NCBI GenBank assembly: GCA_937944245.1
Contig: CALDYY010000025.1
Coordinates: 1-48,299 of the forward strand
Length of the DNA stretch: 48,299 nt
From: an uncultured Saprospiraceae bacterium
GTDB lineage: Bacteria > Bacteroidota > Bacteroidia > Chitinophagales > Saprospiraceae
Direction of reading: 5' to 3'
In this document: one piece after another, positions 1 to 8,593 of the stretch
Numbering within the stretch: the first letter of the stretch is position 1
Layout of the letters: every line of letters starts with the position of its first letter
Notes under the pieces: generated by a model
Told to the model about the DNA's origin: nothing
Databases searched by the model: none
Seen by the model: only the letters and a program-made list of their open reading frames with translations
Translations under genes and position numbers: made by a program

Positions 1-439
1 TAATTACTGAAAACCAATATTTTATGAACCTGACTTCAGTAAGGCTTAGTCATTTAGCCCGCTAAATTCCCTCGCCTTCCTATTGTCAGAACCACAAACT
101 ATTGATTTTCACCTAAAGAAAATTTTTAAACAAGCTCTAAATTGCCCAAAGGTTCAAACCCTTTAGGGTTTATTTTAATCATTATTTTCATATTCTGATT
201 TACAATCGAGCCTATTTACCCATTAAGTTTTCTTTCGTAACATGAGTTATTAGTTTCTGTCATTGATGCTTCAAAGGTGTTAAGCCTTATTTGCTATGTT
301 TACAACTGCGAAAACAATAAAGCATAATATTTCATTTCACATACTTGTAAAAGTAAACCTTCAATTAATTTTATAAATTTGCAATAAAAGTTCTTTATTA
401 CAACGAAAACAACTTTATTCAACTTTTAATTTGGAAATT
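1..439. other. Gene-free left edge and leader region
   Basis: I see no convincing coding region here. The visible structure is a short inverted repeat at 156-171 (AAACCCT, TT, AGGGTTT), which may be a terminator for a gene left of the window, and a -7-like box at 374-381 before the first gene. No tRNA-like cloverleaf was noticed. Confidence 0.6.
374..381 (+). promoter_or_regulatory. Possible -7 box for the DUF1080 gene
   Basis: TAAATTTG matches the Bacteroidota TAnnTTTG element exactly and lies about 60 bases before the chosen start. The nearest upstream TTG (345-347) leaves a 26-base spacer, which is too long, so only the -7 element is supported. Confidence 0.35.
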
Positions 440-1825
440 ATGGTTATGCGAAAAATCACTTTATTACTGTTTTTATTTGCTGTTGCTCAATATTCTATAT
501 TAGCACAACAAACAGGATGGACGGAATTATTTAACGGTAAAGATTTTAGCAATTTCACCCAGCTAGGTGGAACAGCAACTTACAAAATTGAAAATGGGGC
601 AATTGTTGGCATTTCAAAAGCAAATACACCCAACAGTTTCTTGGCAACTAAGAAAACTTACGGCGATTTCATCTTGACTTTAGAGGTCAAAATTGATGCA
701 GGCTTGAACTCTGGCATACAAATCAGAAGTTTAAGCAAGGCTGACTATCAAAATGGTAGAGTACATGGCTATCAAGTAGAACTTGACCCTTCCACCAGAG
801 CTTGGTCTGGAGGTATTTACGATGAGGCTAGACGTGGATGGCTCTATCCAGTTACCAACAATCCTAAGGCACAAAGGGTATTCAAAGTGGACGATTGGAA
901 CGAGGTGCGCATAGAAGCTATCGGGCATCACATTCGCACTTGGATAAATGGCGTACAATGCGCTAACCTAGTAGATGATATGACTGCTGAAGGGTTTATT
1001 GCACTACAAGTTCACAGCATTAGAGATGCTAAATTAGAAGGTACTACCGTTTCTTGGCGAAACATCAAAATAAAAACCGATAATCTTGCTAATGAAAGTT
1101 GGGCAACGCATCCTTATGCTATGGAGGTCAACTACATTCCAAATTATTTGACAGAAATGGAAAAACGCAAGGGCTGGCGTTTGCTTTGGGATGGCAAAAC
1201 GACGAATGGCTGGCGAGGTGCTAAACTGCAAGGTTTTCCAGAAAAAGGTTGGAAAATAGAAGATGGCATACTTACCGTACTTTCCTCTGGCGGCGCAGAG
1301 TCCGCTAATGGTGGCGATATCATCACTGTGGATACTTACAGCAATTTTGAATTAATTGTGGATTTCAAAATTACGGAAGGAGCAAATAGTGGCATCAAAT
1401 ATTTTGTTGATCCAGAACTCAATAAGGGTTCAGGTTCGGCTATTGGACTAGAATTTCAAATCTTGGATGACGAAAAACACCCCGACGCAAAAATGGGTAT
1501 CAGCGGAAATAGAACAGTAGGTTCACTTTACGATTTGATTCGAGCAGATAATTTGTCAGAGCCTGACAGAATGGAAAAACGTTTCAATGGCGTTGGCAAC
1601 TGGAATCGCGCTAGAATTGTCGTCAAAGATGGTCATGTAGAGCACTGGCTCAACGAAATCAAAGTAGTGGAATTTGACCGCCATTCACAAATGTTTAAGT
1701 CGCTAGTAGAAAAAAGTAAATATGCGCAGTGGAAAAATTTTGGCATGGGGCAGGCAGGTCATATTCTATTGCAAGACCACGGCGATACAGTTCACTTTAG
1801 AAATGTTAAAATTAGAGAATTTTAG
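440..1825 (+). CDS. DUF1080 protein with two tandem domains (3-keto-glycoside hydrolase family)
   Basis: Secreted protein with two DUF1080 (3-keto-disaccharide hydrolase, concanavalin-like fold) domains. Each opens with the family signature: [14 protein letters not shown] near residue 25, and [16 protein letters not shown] near residue 245. Each also carries the NSGI motif (LNSGIQIRS and ANSGIKYFV). An N-terminal signal peptide ([15 protein letters not shown]...LAQ) predicts export. An in-frame TTG at 431 extends the frame, but ATG at 440 or 446 gives a normal signal peptide. Members of this family cleave 3-keto-glycosides made by Gfo/Idh/MocA oxidoreductases, and the next gene is such an oxidoreductase, so a joint role in oxidative glycoside cleavage is likely. 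The substrate cannot be read from the sequence. A 21-base-scale hairpin follows the stop. Confidence 0.88.
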   Translation: MVMRKITLLLFLFAVAQYSILAQQTGWTELFNGKDFSNFTQLGGTATYKIENGAIVGISKANTPNSFLATKKTYGDFILTLEVKIDAGLNSGIQIRSLSKADYQNGRVHGYQVELDPSTRAWSGGIYDEARRGWLYPVTNNPKAQRVFKVDDWNEVRIEAIGHHIRTWINGVQCANLVDDMTAEGFIALQVHSIRDAKLEGTTVSWRNIKIKTDNLANESWATHPYAMEVNYIPNYLTEMEKRKGWRLLWDGKTTNGWRGAKLQGFPEKGWKIEDGILTVLSSGGAESANGGDIITVDTYSNFELIVDFKITEGANSGIKYFVDPELNKGSGSAIGLEFQILDDEKHPDAKMGISGNRTVGSLYDLIRADNLSEPDRMEKRFNGVGNWNRARIVVKDGHVEHWLNEIKVVEFDRHSQMFKSLVEKSKYAQWKNFGMGQAGHILLQDHGDTVHFRNVKIREF

Positions 1826-1828
1826 GTT

Positions 1829-1870
1829 AAGTTGTTTGGCTAAATCTTTAAGGATTTAGCCAAACAACTT
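1829..1870 (+). terminator. Perfect 18-bp hairpin after the DUF1080 gene
   Basis: Arms 1829-1846 and 1853-1870 are exact reverse complements around a 6-base loop. It starts 3 bases after the stop codon. No T-tract follows, so it may stabilise the 3' end of the transcript rather than act as a classic intrinsic terminator. It separates the DUF1080 and oxidoreductase genes. Confidence 0.6.
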
Positions 1871-1963
1871 GATAGAAACAAGTAAACACACTAGCAATTT
1901 TTGTGTTTTACGCCAAAGTATATATAAATTCATTTATTATTCAATCAGCAAAACGAAAACAAG

Positions 1964-3361
1964 ATGAAAAACGATGTTTCAAGACGATCATTCTTGCATT
2001 CAGTCAGTTTACTGGCAGCGAGTGCAGCAATGCCTGTTGGTAGTTTTAACTTTGGCAAAAAGCTAAAAGTGGTGCTTGTCGGTACGGGAGTGCGAGGGGT
2101 TTCCTTTTGGGGGAAACGCTTAGTGGACAATTACAGCGAAATCCTAGAATTTGTTGGCTTATGCGACATTAATCCTGGCAGGTTAGAAATGGCAAAAAAT
2201 TTCATGAAAGTTAATTGTCCAACTTTTGTGAATTTTGAAGAAATGATAAAAACCACTAAACCCGACCTAATCATGGTCACTACTACGGATTCTACTCACC
2301 ATGAATTCATTATCAAAGGTTTAGAAATGGGCTGTGATGTACTCACCGAAAAACCTTTGACAACAGATGAACACAAATGCCAAGCCATTTTAGATGCAGA
2401 GCGCAAGACCAAACGTCGCGTAATTGTAGGCTTCAACTATCGCTGGAGTCCTTACATGACTAAAATTAAGGAATTACTAGCTGCCAAAACCATTGGCAAA
2501 ATAACTTCCGTTGATTTCCATTGGTACTTGAATAACTATCATGGAGCTTCCTATTTTCGTCGCTGGCACGGGCAACGCGAGTATGGAGGAACGCTATGGG
2601 TGCACAAGGCTACACACCATTTCGACCTTTTAAATTGGTGGTTAGATTCTGACCCAGCAGAAGTATTTGCTTACGGTGCACTAGAGCATTACGGTAGCAA
2701 CGGACCTTTTAGAGGAAAAAATTGCCGCACTTGCGATCATAAAAAAGATTGTAAATACTACTGGGACATCACTAAAGACCGCCACATGATGGAGCTTTAT
2801 GCCAATCATGAGCAGCATGATGGCTATATTCGCGACAATTGTTTATTTCGAGAAGAAATTAATATTTACGATAAAATGTCGGCGCAAATTAAATACGCCA
2901 ACAATACAATTGTAAATTATTCTTTAACCACCTATTCCCCTTATGAAGGTTGGAAAATTGCTTTCAACGGTACAGAAGGAAGGCTCGAAGCGTGGGAAGA
3001 TATTCCTTACTTAGAAAAAATAGAACAACCAGACCAAGCAGAGCTACATGCGCGTGAAATGGCGCAGGGTGCAAAAGAGGATATTGCTTACAATCAAATG
3101 ATTCTACATAAAAATTGGAATAAATATGAGGTAGTGAATGTGCCTTACACACGCGGCGGGCATGGCGGTGGCGACAGCCGCTTACAAGATAAAATCTTTG
3201 TTAATCCAGCATCTCCTGACCCATTGCGCCACACCGCAGGTACACGCGATGGAGCAATGTCTATATTGGTAGGCATCGCTGCAAGAAAGAGTATTGAATC
3301 TGGTAAACCTGTACGAATAGCTGAATTAACAGACTTAGAGCCACGTGCTAAGCGATTGTAA
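1964..3361 (+). CDS. Gfo/Idh/MocA-family oxidoreductase with Tat-type leader
   Basis: NAD(P)-dependent sugar oxidoreductase of 465 residues. The N-terminus SRRSFLHSVSLLAASAAM is a Tat-type leader, so it is probably exported folded with its cofactor. The Rossmann motif is VGTGVRG (39-45), the conserved EKP is at 129-131, and the C-terminal domain has KATHHFDLLNWW (215-226). Cysteines at 254, 257, 263 and 293 (CRTC, then C, then C) form a possible metal site inserted in the C-terminal domain. Family members make 3-keto-glycosides from glycosides, which is the substrate class of the DUF1080 hydrolase just upstream. Both products carry export signals, which suggests extracytoplasmic glycoside oxidation and cleavage. 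The substrate is unknown. Confidence 0.87.
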   Translation: MKNDVSRRSFLHSVSLLAASAAMPVGSFNFGKKLKVVLVGTGVRGVSFWGKRLVDNYSEILEFVGLCDINPGRLEMAKNFMKVNCPTFVNFEEMIKTTKPDLIMVTTTDSTHHEFIIKGLEMGCDVLTEKPLTTDEHKCQAILDAERKTKRRVIVGFNYRWSPYMTKIKELLAAKTIGKITSVDFHWYLNNYHGASYFRRWHGQREYGGTLWVHKATHHFDLLNWWLDSDPAEVFAYGALEHYGSNGPFRGKNCRTCDHKKDCKYYWDITKDRHMMELYANHEQHDGYIRDNCLFREEINIYDKMSAQIKYANNTIVNYSLTTYSPYEGWKIAFNGTEGRLEAWEDIPYLEKIEQPDQAELHAREMAQGAKEDIAYNQMILHKNWNKYEVVNVPYTRGGHGGGDSRLQDKIFVNPASPDPLRHTAGTRDGAMSILVGIAARKSIESGKPVRIAELTDLEPRAKRL

Positions 3362-3376
3362 ATCAATAAAATTGTA

Positions 3377-3412
3377 AAGCCCCGAGCTAGAAAATACAAT
3401 AGCTTGGGGCTT
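3377..3412 (+). terminator. Hairpin after the oxidoreductase gene
   Basis: Arms AAGCCCCGAGCTA (3377-3389) and TAGCTTGGGGCTT (3400-3412) pair over 13 bp with one G-T pair and a 10-base loop. It begins 15 bases after the stop codon. Confidence 0.7.
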
Positions 3413-3452
3413 CCCCATAAGTGTTAAAGTATTCCTAAAATAGTTAAATAAA

Positions 3453-3484
3453 TTTGCACATCAACTTTATTTATTTCACCTTTG
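3453..3484 (+). promoter_or_regulatory. Promoter of the mltA-like gene
   Basis: TTTG at 3453-3456, a 20-base spacer, then CACCTTTG at 3477-3484. This fits the Bacteroidota -33/-7 consensus with one mismatch in TAnnTTTG. The start codon is 23 bases downstream. Confidence 0.6.
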
Positions 3485-3507
3485 CGGCCTAATCAAATCC
3501 CTAGTAC

Positions 3508-4725
3508 ATGTTTTTATCCCGTTTGGGTATTTTTTCAGTATTGTTTATAGTTTTGCTCTCATGTGTTAAAGAAGAAAAGCAAGTATTGACAGCCTCTTTA
3601 ATTCCATATGCACATTTGTCAGAGCAAACCAATTCAAAAAATACCTCTAGTCGTTCTAAAAAGTCTAAGCAAGACCATACTTTTAATCATCTTTACACGC
3701 TCACACCACTCTCCTCTAATGTTTTCCCTGTAATTGATAATGTCGCTTTAGCAGGTTTAAATGCGCAACGAACGGTATTGAAGTATAAATCACATCAGTA
3801 CAATCAAAGAATTGGCAACTTGCAAATTAACCATAGTCAACTTCATGAAACGATTGACTTATTGGAGCTATGGCAACATGTTCTACCTATTGGCATTGAA
3901 AAGCAATTTGACGCTTATCAAATCTGGGGGAATAATAGAATGGGTAAAGTACGATTTACAGGCTACTTCGCTCCAATTATCAAAGCAAGTAAGGAACCAA
4001 CGGCTACTTTTAAGTACCCTATCTATGCAACGCCTTTGTATTGTCCGTCCACAATGCTAACACGACAAGAAATCGAAGCTGGTGCTATAAGTGATTGTGC
4101 GGAAATACTTGCTTATGCCGCTAGTAAAGTAGATATTTACTATATGCAGTTGCAAGGTTCTGGCTACGTTGAGTATCCAAATGGTAAAACAGAGTTATTG
4201 GCTTATGCTAGTTCTAATGGTTATCGTTTCAATAGTATTGGATCGTACTTACTTGAAAACCAAGCTACTTATGATGTAGCTAATGTTTCTATGGATGGCA
4301 TAAAAGGTTACCTAAGCAGAAATCCAGAATTGATAGATTCCGTGCTTAACGTTGACCCTTCTTATGTTTTTTTCAGAAGAAGCAAAGAAGCACCTTCTGG
4401 CGCAGGTTTAGTGGCATTAACTCCCGAAATGTCGGTTGCGGTTGACCCTAAGTATATTCCTCTTGGCAGTACACTATTAGCCGAACTTCCAAAAATTGGA
4501 CGAAATGGAAAAGTAGAAGGAACAGAATACAAAATTTTACTTGCTCAGGATGTTGGCGGAGCTATTAAAGGTGCTGGACATATTGATATCTACTTTGGTG
4601 CAGGCAAAGAAGCAAAAAGCAAAGCAATGCACTTCAACCATTATGGCAGAGTTTGGTTACTGTTGCCAAAACAATCTACTGATGTATTCCAGCAGTTCGA
4701 CCCTGCTTTAACTATGCTGAGATAG
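3508..4725 (+). CDS. mltA: MltA-type lytic murein transglycosylase, lipoprotein
   Basis: Peptidoglycan-cleaving lytic transglycosylase of the MltA family, 405 residues. The leader ends in the lipobox LLSC with Cys19, so it is probably lipid-anchored. Residues about 130-290 match the MltA domain (FTGYFAPII...YPIYATP; YYMQLQGSGYVEYPNG). The C-terminal 3D domain is recognisable from DPKYIPLGS and AQDVGGAIKGAGHIDIYFG, the region that holds the conserved catalytic aspartate. Residues about 20-90 are poorly conserved and look like a linker. It has its own promoter and a terminator shared with the convergent gene at 4744. The family assignment is firm; the role in cell-wall turnover comes from the family. 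Confidence 0.9.
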   Translation: MFLSRLGIFSVLFIVLLSCVKEEKQVLTASLIPYAHLSEQTNSKNTSSRSKKSKQDHTFNHLYTLTPLSSNVFPVIDNVALAGLNAQRTVLKYKSHQYNQRIGNLQINHSQLHETIDLLELWQHVLPIGIEKQFDAYQIWGNNRMGKVRFTGYFAPIIKASKEPTATFKYPIYATPLYCPSTMLTRQEIEAGAISDCAEILAYAASKVDIYYMQLQGSGYVEYPNGKTELLAYASSNGYRFNSIGSYLLENQATYDVANVSMDGIKGYLSRNPELIDSVLNVDPSYVFFRRSKEAPSGAGLVALTPEMSVAVDPKYIPLGSTLLAELPKIGRNGKVEGTEYKILLAQDVGGAIKGAGHIDIYFGAGKEAKSKAMHFNHYGRVWLLLPKQSTDVFQQFDPALTMLR

Positions 4726-4732
4726 TGTCTAA

Positions 4733-4765
4733 CGTAGGGCATTTCAAGTTTTGAAATACCCTACG
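4733..4765. terminator. Bidirectional hairpin shared by convergent genes
   Basis: Arms CGTAGGGcATTTCAA (4733-4747) and TTGAAATaCCCTACG (4751-4765) pair with one C-A mismatch and a 3-base loop. The structure includes the stop codon and last codons of the minus-strand gene ending at 4744 and starts 7 bases after the mltA-like stop. Confidence 0.75.
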
Positions 4766-5937
4766 CTTCCACCAACCCAATCTTTGTTTTTGTTATATTT
4801 CACGCCAATCATTTCCCCTTTACTCAGTCTAGCTAGATTGTTCACTATGCGCGGTCTTGCAGCCCCCTCCTCCCATATGGTCAGCATCCTAATTTCGCAT
4901 TTGGCAGGCACATTTGGTGTTTCAATGATGGGAGCATATTGCACTTTTTGCTGCAAAATATAATTTTCTGGGTCTTCTACTGCATCAATATCATACCGAT
5001 TCAAATTGATAATTACCCCAGAACCCGAAAACGAATAAAGCGGTTTGAGTACATAGTTTTCTAAATCGTCAGGAATACTTGTTAAATTATTCAAAAACAT
5101 AGAATTAGGTACATAAGGCGAACCCGATAGCAAAGGCAGCGTATGCTTACTAATTCTAAAAAACCAATTTGGATGCCCTGCCCATTCGACATTGTAGGAT
5201 TGCATAAAGTAAAAATCGCGCTGAAGGTCATCTCGTTTTAATAATTCATCAAAAATAACGCGGTTGTAAATGCGCTCTACTTGAATGAGTTGTCCATTTT
5301 TTTCATAGTAAACATCATTGCCAACAATTTTAAGGTCGCGCACGCAGACGTATTCAATCCCCAAATAATATTTGCAAATAATAAAATCAATAAGTGTAGC
5401 TTGTTCCTTTGGTTCTACTTCCAGAAGAATAACATGTTTGGGGTCATGATTACCAACAATCATTTTTCTTAATAATTCGATGTATGCTTCTTCTGTCAAT
5501 CCACCAAAAAGATGGGAATAGTCAGTGGGAATATCAAAATACTTCCGATAAAGCCCCGCTATGGTATGTTGATAAAAATAGAGCGAAGGAAAACCTTGAG
5601 CTTCAATAAGATAAGGATGTAAACATCCATTTTCATCCAGACAAACACCAAAATCCATTTGTAGAAATAAGGTATGGTTTGTTTCATTAGGCACAGTTTG
5701 CCCTGCTAACAAAGCGCCTTTCGATTTCTCCTTAAAGTCAGGAGCAGCAATAACATCAATAATGTGTTCACTTGCTTCAAATAGCTTCGCCTTTAAGTCA
5801 TCTGGAATAAAGATAGGCGTTTCGGCAATTCTAAAAGGTGGGCGGTGATGAAATTGAGCCTCTAGCTCATCCAACATTGCATGATACTTTTCATTGGTGA
5901 AAGAGGCATTATATCGTTGTCGAAGTGGCTTAATCAT
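4744..5937 (-). CDS. Conserved protein with ATP-grasp-like C-terminal half
   Basis: A cytoplasmic protein of 397 residues. I place the start at ATG 5937 (MIKPLRQRYN), because the frame's extension to 6006 would add an unlikely leader. Residues 295-310 (YVLKPLYSFSGSGVII) look like the ATP-grasp lysine plus glycine-rich loop. Residues 347-355 (CEIRMLTIW) and 362-375 (PRIVNNLARLSKGE) resemble later ATP-grasp strands. The N-terminal half has MDFGVCLDENG...PYLIEAQGFPSL (94-119), where YLIEAQG is a plausible substrate or metal site. No transmembrane segment is visible. It follows the PPOX gene by 88 bases on the same strand. The fold is inferred from motifs, and I cannot name a substrate. Confidence 0.6.
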   Translation of the reverse strand: MIKPLRQRYNASFTNEKYHAMLDELEAQFHHRPPFRIAETPIFIPDDLKAKLFEASEHIIDVIAAPDFKEKSKGALLAGQTVPNETNHTLFLQMDFGVCLDENGCLHPYLIEAQGFPSLYFYQHTIAGLYRKYFDIPTDYSHLFGGLTEEAYIELLRKMIVGNHDPKHVILLEVEPKEQATLIDFIICKYYLGIEYVCVRDLKIVGNDVYYEKNGQLIQVERIYNRVIFDELLKRDDLQRDFYFMQSYNVEWAGHPNWFFRISKHTLPLLSGSPYVPNSMFLNNLTSIPDDLENYVLKPLYSFSGSGVIINLNRYDIDAVEDPENYILQQKVQYAPIIETPNVPAKCEIRMLTIWEEGAARPRIVNNLARLSKGEMIGVKYNKNKDWVGGSVGYFKT

Positions 5938-6025
5938 AGTATTTTCTTTTGTGTTTTTATGTATAAAACAAAGAAACAAAAAGTATGACTTTGTAGGTAG
6001 CCTCAAGACAATTCTTTTTTATTCC

Positions 6026-6625
6026 TCATGGTACTGCCCACATCTTTTGCCACTCCTGTTTTACCCAATAAAATTTGGCACGTTGATGCCCCTCTCGATG
6101 TAAATGCAACCAGTCTATTTCTTCTATAATTGTAGCAAGCACTACAAAATGCTCAAAAAATAAATCTGTTGTTTCTGAATTTAAAACACTATTATTCCAA
6201 AAAGGCGATAAATCATTTTCCGCAAATTGCTTTGGATTGCCTGGTGCTTTGGTGGTAGCATAGTCTCGACGTTTAGCAGGAGCTATTCTAGCCCATTTTT
6301 CAGCAGCTAATTCATCTTTATGGTGTATCATCACTTTTCCTGTTGCCCGAATCTGAATGTGCTTACTCGGATTCCAAAATACCCAACAAGCATGAGGGTA
6401 TTGCTGAATATCCTCTATTTTACCACTTCTTATATCGCTGTAAGCTACCAATTTTCTTTCTGCTGGAATGGTTTCCCTAAGCACCACTGTCCTAGCATTG
6501 GGGGTCTGCCCATTTGTGGTGGCTAGTACAGGAGTATGAAAATCGTCTTTCACTTGCACAGCCCCTTTATACAACAAATTCCAACAAGACCTCAACACAT
6601 CATCTAAATCATCGAATCGTTCCAT
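6026..6625 (-). CDS. Pyridoxamine 5'-phosphate oxidase-family FMN-binding protein
   Basis: A 199-residue protein with the split-barrel PPOX pattern: TPVLATTNGQTPNARTVVLRE (31-51), where NARTVVLR is the FMN-phosphate-binding segment; then YSDIRSGKIEDI and ACWVFWNPSKHIQIRATGKV. The C-terminus FYWVKQEWQKMWAVP resembles the substrate-side end of PdxH-like proteins but lacks the full PdxH ending, so a general FMN-dependent reductase or oxidase (Alr4036-like) is more likely than true PNP oxidase. It is probably co-transcribed with the ATP-grasp-like gene downstream and is divergent from the AAA+ gene. Confidence 0.8.
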   Translation of the reverse strand: MERFDDLDDVLRSCWNLLYKGAVQVKDDFHTPVLATTNGQTPNARTVVLRETIPAERKLVAYSDIRSGKIEDIQQYPHACWVFWNPSKHIQIRATGKVMIHHKDELAAEKWARIAPAKRRDYATTKAPGNPKQFAENDLSPFWNNSVLNSETTDLFFEHFVVLATIIEEIDWLHLHREGHQRAKFYWVKQEWQKMWAVP

Positions 6626-6668
6626 ATCAAATTCCTTTCTTTATTCCTTATGAGTATCTTTTTTTTCA

Positions 6669-6695
6669 TCTCTAAATTAGAGAACTATCCTTTTG
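6669..6695 (+). promoter_or_regulatory. Palindrome and possible -7 box upstream of the AAA+ gene
   Basis: TCTCTAAATTAGAGA (6669-6683) is a perfect palindrome around one central base, in the gap between divergent genes. TCCTTTTG (6688-6695), one mismatch from TAnnTTTG, follows directly. The palindrome would therefore sit in the promoter spacer, where a repressor could bind. Confidence 0.35.
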
Positions 6696-6778
6696 TTCAT
6701 ATGTTAGAACACTTATTAAGCGAAAAGGAAAGATAAGAGGGATTATAAATGTGCCCTAACTTCAACAAAAATTATTAC

Positions 6779-8269
6779 ATGAATCACGTAAAAACACTCG
6801 GCGAATTAAAAGCTACTGGCTATCAGCCAAAATCTATTAAAGAAGAGCTTCGCAGCAACCTTATTCAAAAACTTCAAAAAAAAGAAACAGTTTTTAGAGG
6901 TATTTTAGGATTTGATGACACAGTGCTACCCGATGTGGAACGTGCTATTCTTTCTCGACACAATATCCTATTGCTCGGCTTACGGGGGCAGGCTAAAACT
7001 AGAATTGCTAGATTGCTAGTCAATTTGCTAGATGAATATATGCCTATCGTTCAAGGTAGTGAATTAAATGACGACCCATTGCAGCCACTCTCCAGATATG
7101 CCAAAGATTTGATTGCCGAGCATGGCGACAAAACACCTATCGAATGGGTGCATCGCGATGAGCGTTATGTGGAAAAATTGGCAACACCCGATGTAAGTGT
7201 CGCCGATTTAATTGGCGATGTTGACCCTATTAAAGCAGCGACGTTGAAGTTACCTTACGCCGATGAAAGGGTTATCCATTTTGGGCTTGTACCTAGAGCG
7301 CATCGTTCTGTTTTCGTTATTAATGAGTTGCCCGATTTGCAAGCTAGAATTCAAGTATCGCTATTCAATATGTTACAAGAGGGCGACATTCAAATTCGAG
7401 GTTTCAAATTGAGAATGCCTTTGGATATTCAATTCGTGTTTACAGCGAATCCCGAAGATTATACCAATAGAGGTAGCATCATTACACCACTGAAGGATAG
7501 GATTGAAAGTCAAATTCTGACTCACTATCCACGCTCCATCGAAGTTTCGAGACAAATTACAAAGCAAGAAGCAAAGTTGGCGGATGCACAACGCACTAGC
7601 ATACATGTGCCTGACTTGTTAGAAATTATCCTAGAAATGACAGCTTTCGAAGCTAGACAGAGTGAATATGTAGATGAAAAAAGTGGTGTTTCTGCTCGAT
7701 TGAGCATTTCAGGATATGAAAATTTGGTGAGCACCGCTGAAAGAAGAATGCTCATTAATAAAGAGAAAAAAGCAGTTGCTCGCATTGCTGATTTTTGGGG
7801 TGTAGTGCCCGCCATCACTGGAAAAGTAGAACTGGTATATGAGGGGGAACAGGAAGGACCTTATGTGGTAGCGATTGAGTTGATGGAAAAAGCCATTAAG
7901 AAAATGTTTCTTAATCACTTCCCTAATCCTGATAAATTAAAAAAAGGTCGCGAGCGCGATCCTTACGGAACAATAAAGGCTTGGTTTTCAGGAAGTAATT
8001 CCATCGAAATCCTTAATGATGCTTCTGATAAAGACTACAAAAAAGCATTAGATAGCGTAGCAGGATTGAGAAATGTAGTGGAAACAACTTTGCCAAATTT
8101 AAAAGGTGAAGAAGTTTATACCTATATGGAATTAGTGCTTTACGGATTAGCTGAGTTCAATGTGTTGAATAAAGATTTTGTGAACAATACTTTCACTTTC
8201 AAGGATTTACTTGCTAATATGCTCGACGACGATGATATTTTCGGCGATATGAATGAGGATGACGAGTAA
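6779..8269 (+). CDS. MoxR/magnesium-chelatase-like AAA+ ATPase
   Basis: A 496-residue AAA+ ATPase. I start at ATG 6779 (MNHVKTLGEL); an upstream in-frame ATG at 6749 would add ten residues with no family counterpart that I know. The Walker A motif is GLRGQAKT, with the GxxGxAKT form usual in MoxR-type ATPases. FVINELPDL is the Walker B region (Asn-Glu), and FVFTANPEDYTNRGSIITPLKDRIESQI holds sensor 1 and the arginine-finger region. The C-terminal part ends in an acidic tail (DDDDIFGDMNEDDE). Such ATPases usually work with a VWA-domain partner on protein or metal-cofactor assembly, but no VWA gene is adjacent. It stands alone between a divergent operon and a strong hairpin. Confidence 0.83.
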   Translation: MNHVKTLGELKATGYQPKSIKEELRSNLIQKLQKKETVFRGILGFDDTVLPDVERAILSRHNILLLGLRGQAKTRIARLLVNLLDEYMPIVQGSELNDDPLQPLSRYAKDLIAEHGDKTPIEWVHRDERYVEKLATPDVSVADLIGDVDPIKAATLKLPYADERVIHFGLVPRAHRSVFVINELPDLQARIQVSLFNMLQEGDIQIRGFKLRMPLDIQFVFTANPEDYTNRGSIITPLKDRIESQILTHYPRSIEVSRQITKQEAKLADAQRTSIHVPDLLEIILEMTAFEARQSEYVDEKSGVSARLSISGYENLVSTAERRMLINKEKKAVARIADFWGVVPAITGKVELVYEGEQEGPYVVAIELMEKAIKKMFLNHFPNPDKLKKGRERDPYGTIKAWFSGSNSIEILNDASDKDYKKALDSVAGLRNVVETTLPNLKGEEVYTYMELVLYGLAEFNVLNKDFVNNTFTFKDLLANMLDDDDIFGDMNEDDE

Positions 8270-8271
8270 CC

Positions 8272-8317
8272 AATCTAATGTTCGTTTAGGCTAAATAGCT
8301 TAAACGAACATTAGATT
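8272..8317 (+). terminator. 21-bp hairpin after the AAA+ gene
   Basis: Arms 8272-8292 and 8297-8317 pair over 21 positions with one G-T pair and an AAAT loop. It starts 3 bases after the stop codon. It is probably also used by the convergent gene ending at 8336. Confidence 0.7.
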
Positions 8318-8335
8318 TGAGTAGAAACTAAATAT

Positions 8336-8593
8336 TTATCGTTTATTTGTCTTAAATAGTAATCTGTAAAACAAAAGTAAAAGAAAAGCACCGAAAGTAG
8401 CAATAATAATGCTACCTAGCAACCCATTGCCTGTAATACCGACTACCTTTCCAACATAACCTCCAATAACAGAGCCAGCAATACCTAGTAAAATAGTGAC
8501 AATCAAACCTCCTGGGTCTTTTCCTGGCATTAGGAATTTTGCTAATCCACCAGCGATAAAGCCAATAACAATCCAGTAAATAATGTTTGTCAT
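8336..8593 (-). CDS. GlsB/YeaQ/YmgE-family stress-response membrane protein
   Basis: A small inner-membrane protein of 85 residues with three hydrophobic helices. The family pattern is clear: IYWIVIGFIAGGLAKFLMPG, then DPGGLIVTILLGIAGSVIGGYVG, then a last helix ending in basic residues (LFKTNKR). It belongs to the transglycosylase-associated (Tag) family. Members are stress-induced in several bacteria, but the biochemical function is not settled. It is a single gene. A possible -7 box on this strand lies at 8716-8723 (TATCTTTG on the minus strand), about 120 bases upstream of the start. Confidence 0.85.
   Translation of the reverse strand: MTNIIYWIVIGFIAGGLAKFLMPGKDPGGLIVTILLGIAGSVIGGYVGKVVGITGNGLLGSIIIATFGAFLLLLFYRLLFKTNKR

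Noticed and set aside
1-439. RNA gene or riboswitch in the left edge
   Set aside because: Only one short hairpin is visible, with no conserved RNA motif that I recognise.
6749-6778. Upstream start of the AAA+ ATPase
   Set aside because: The ten extra residues (MCPNFNKNYY) have no family support; MNHVKTLGEL fits better.
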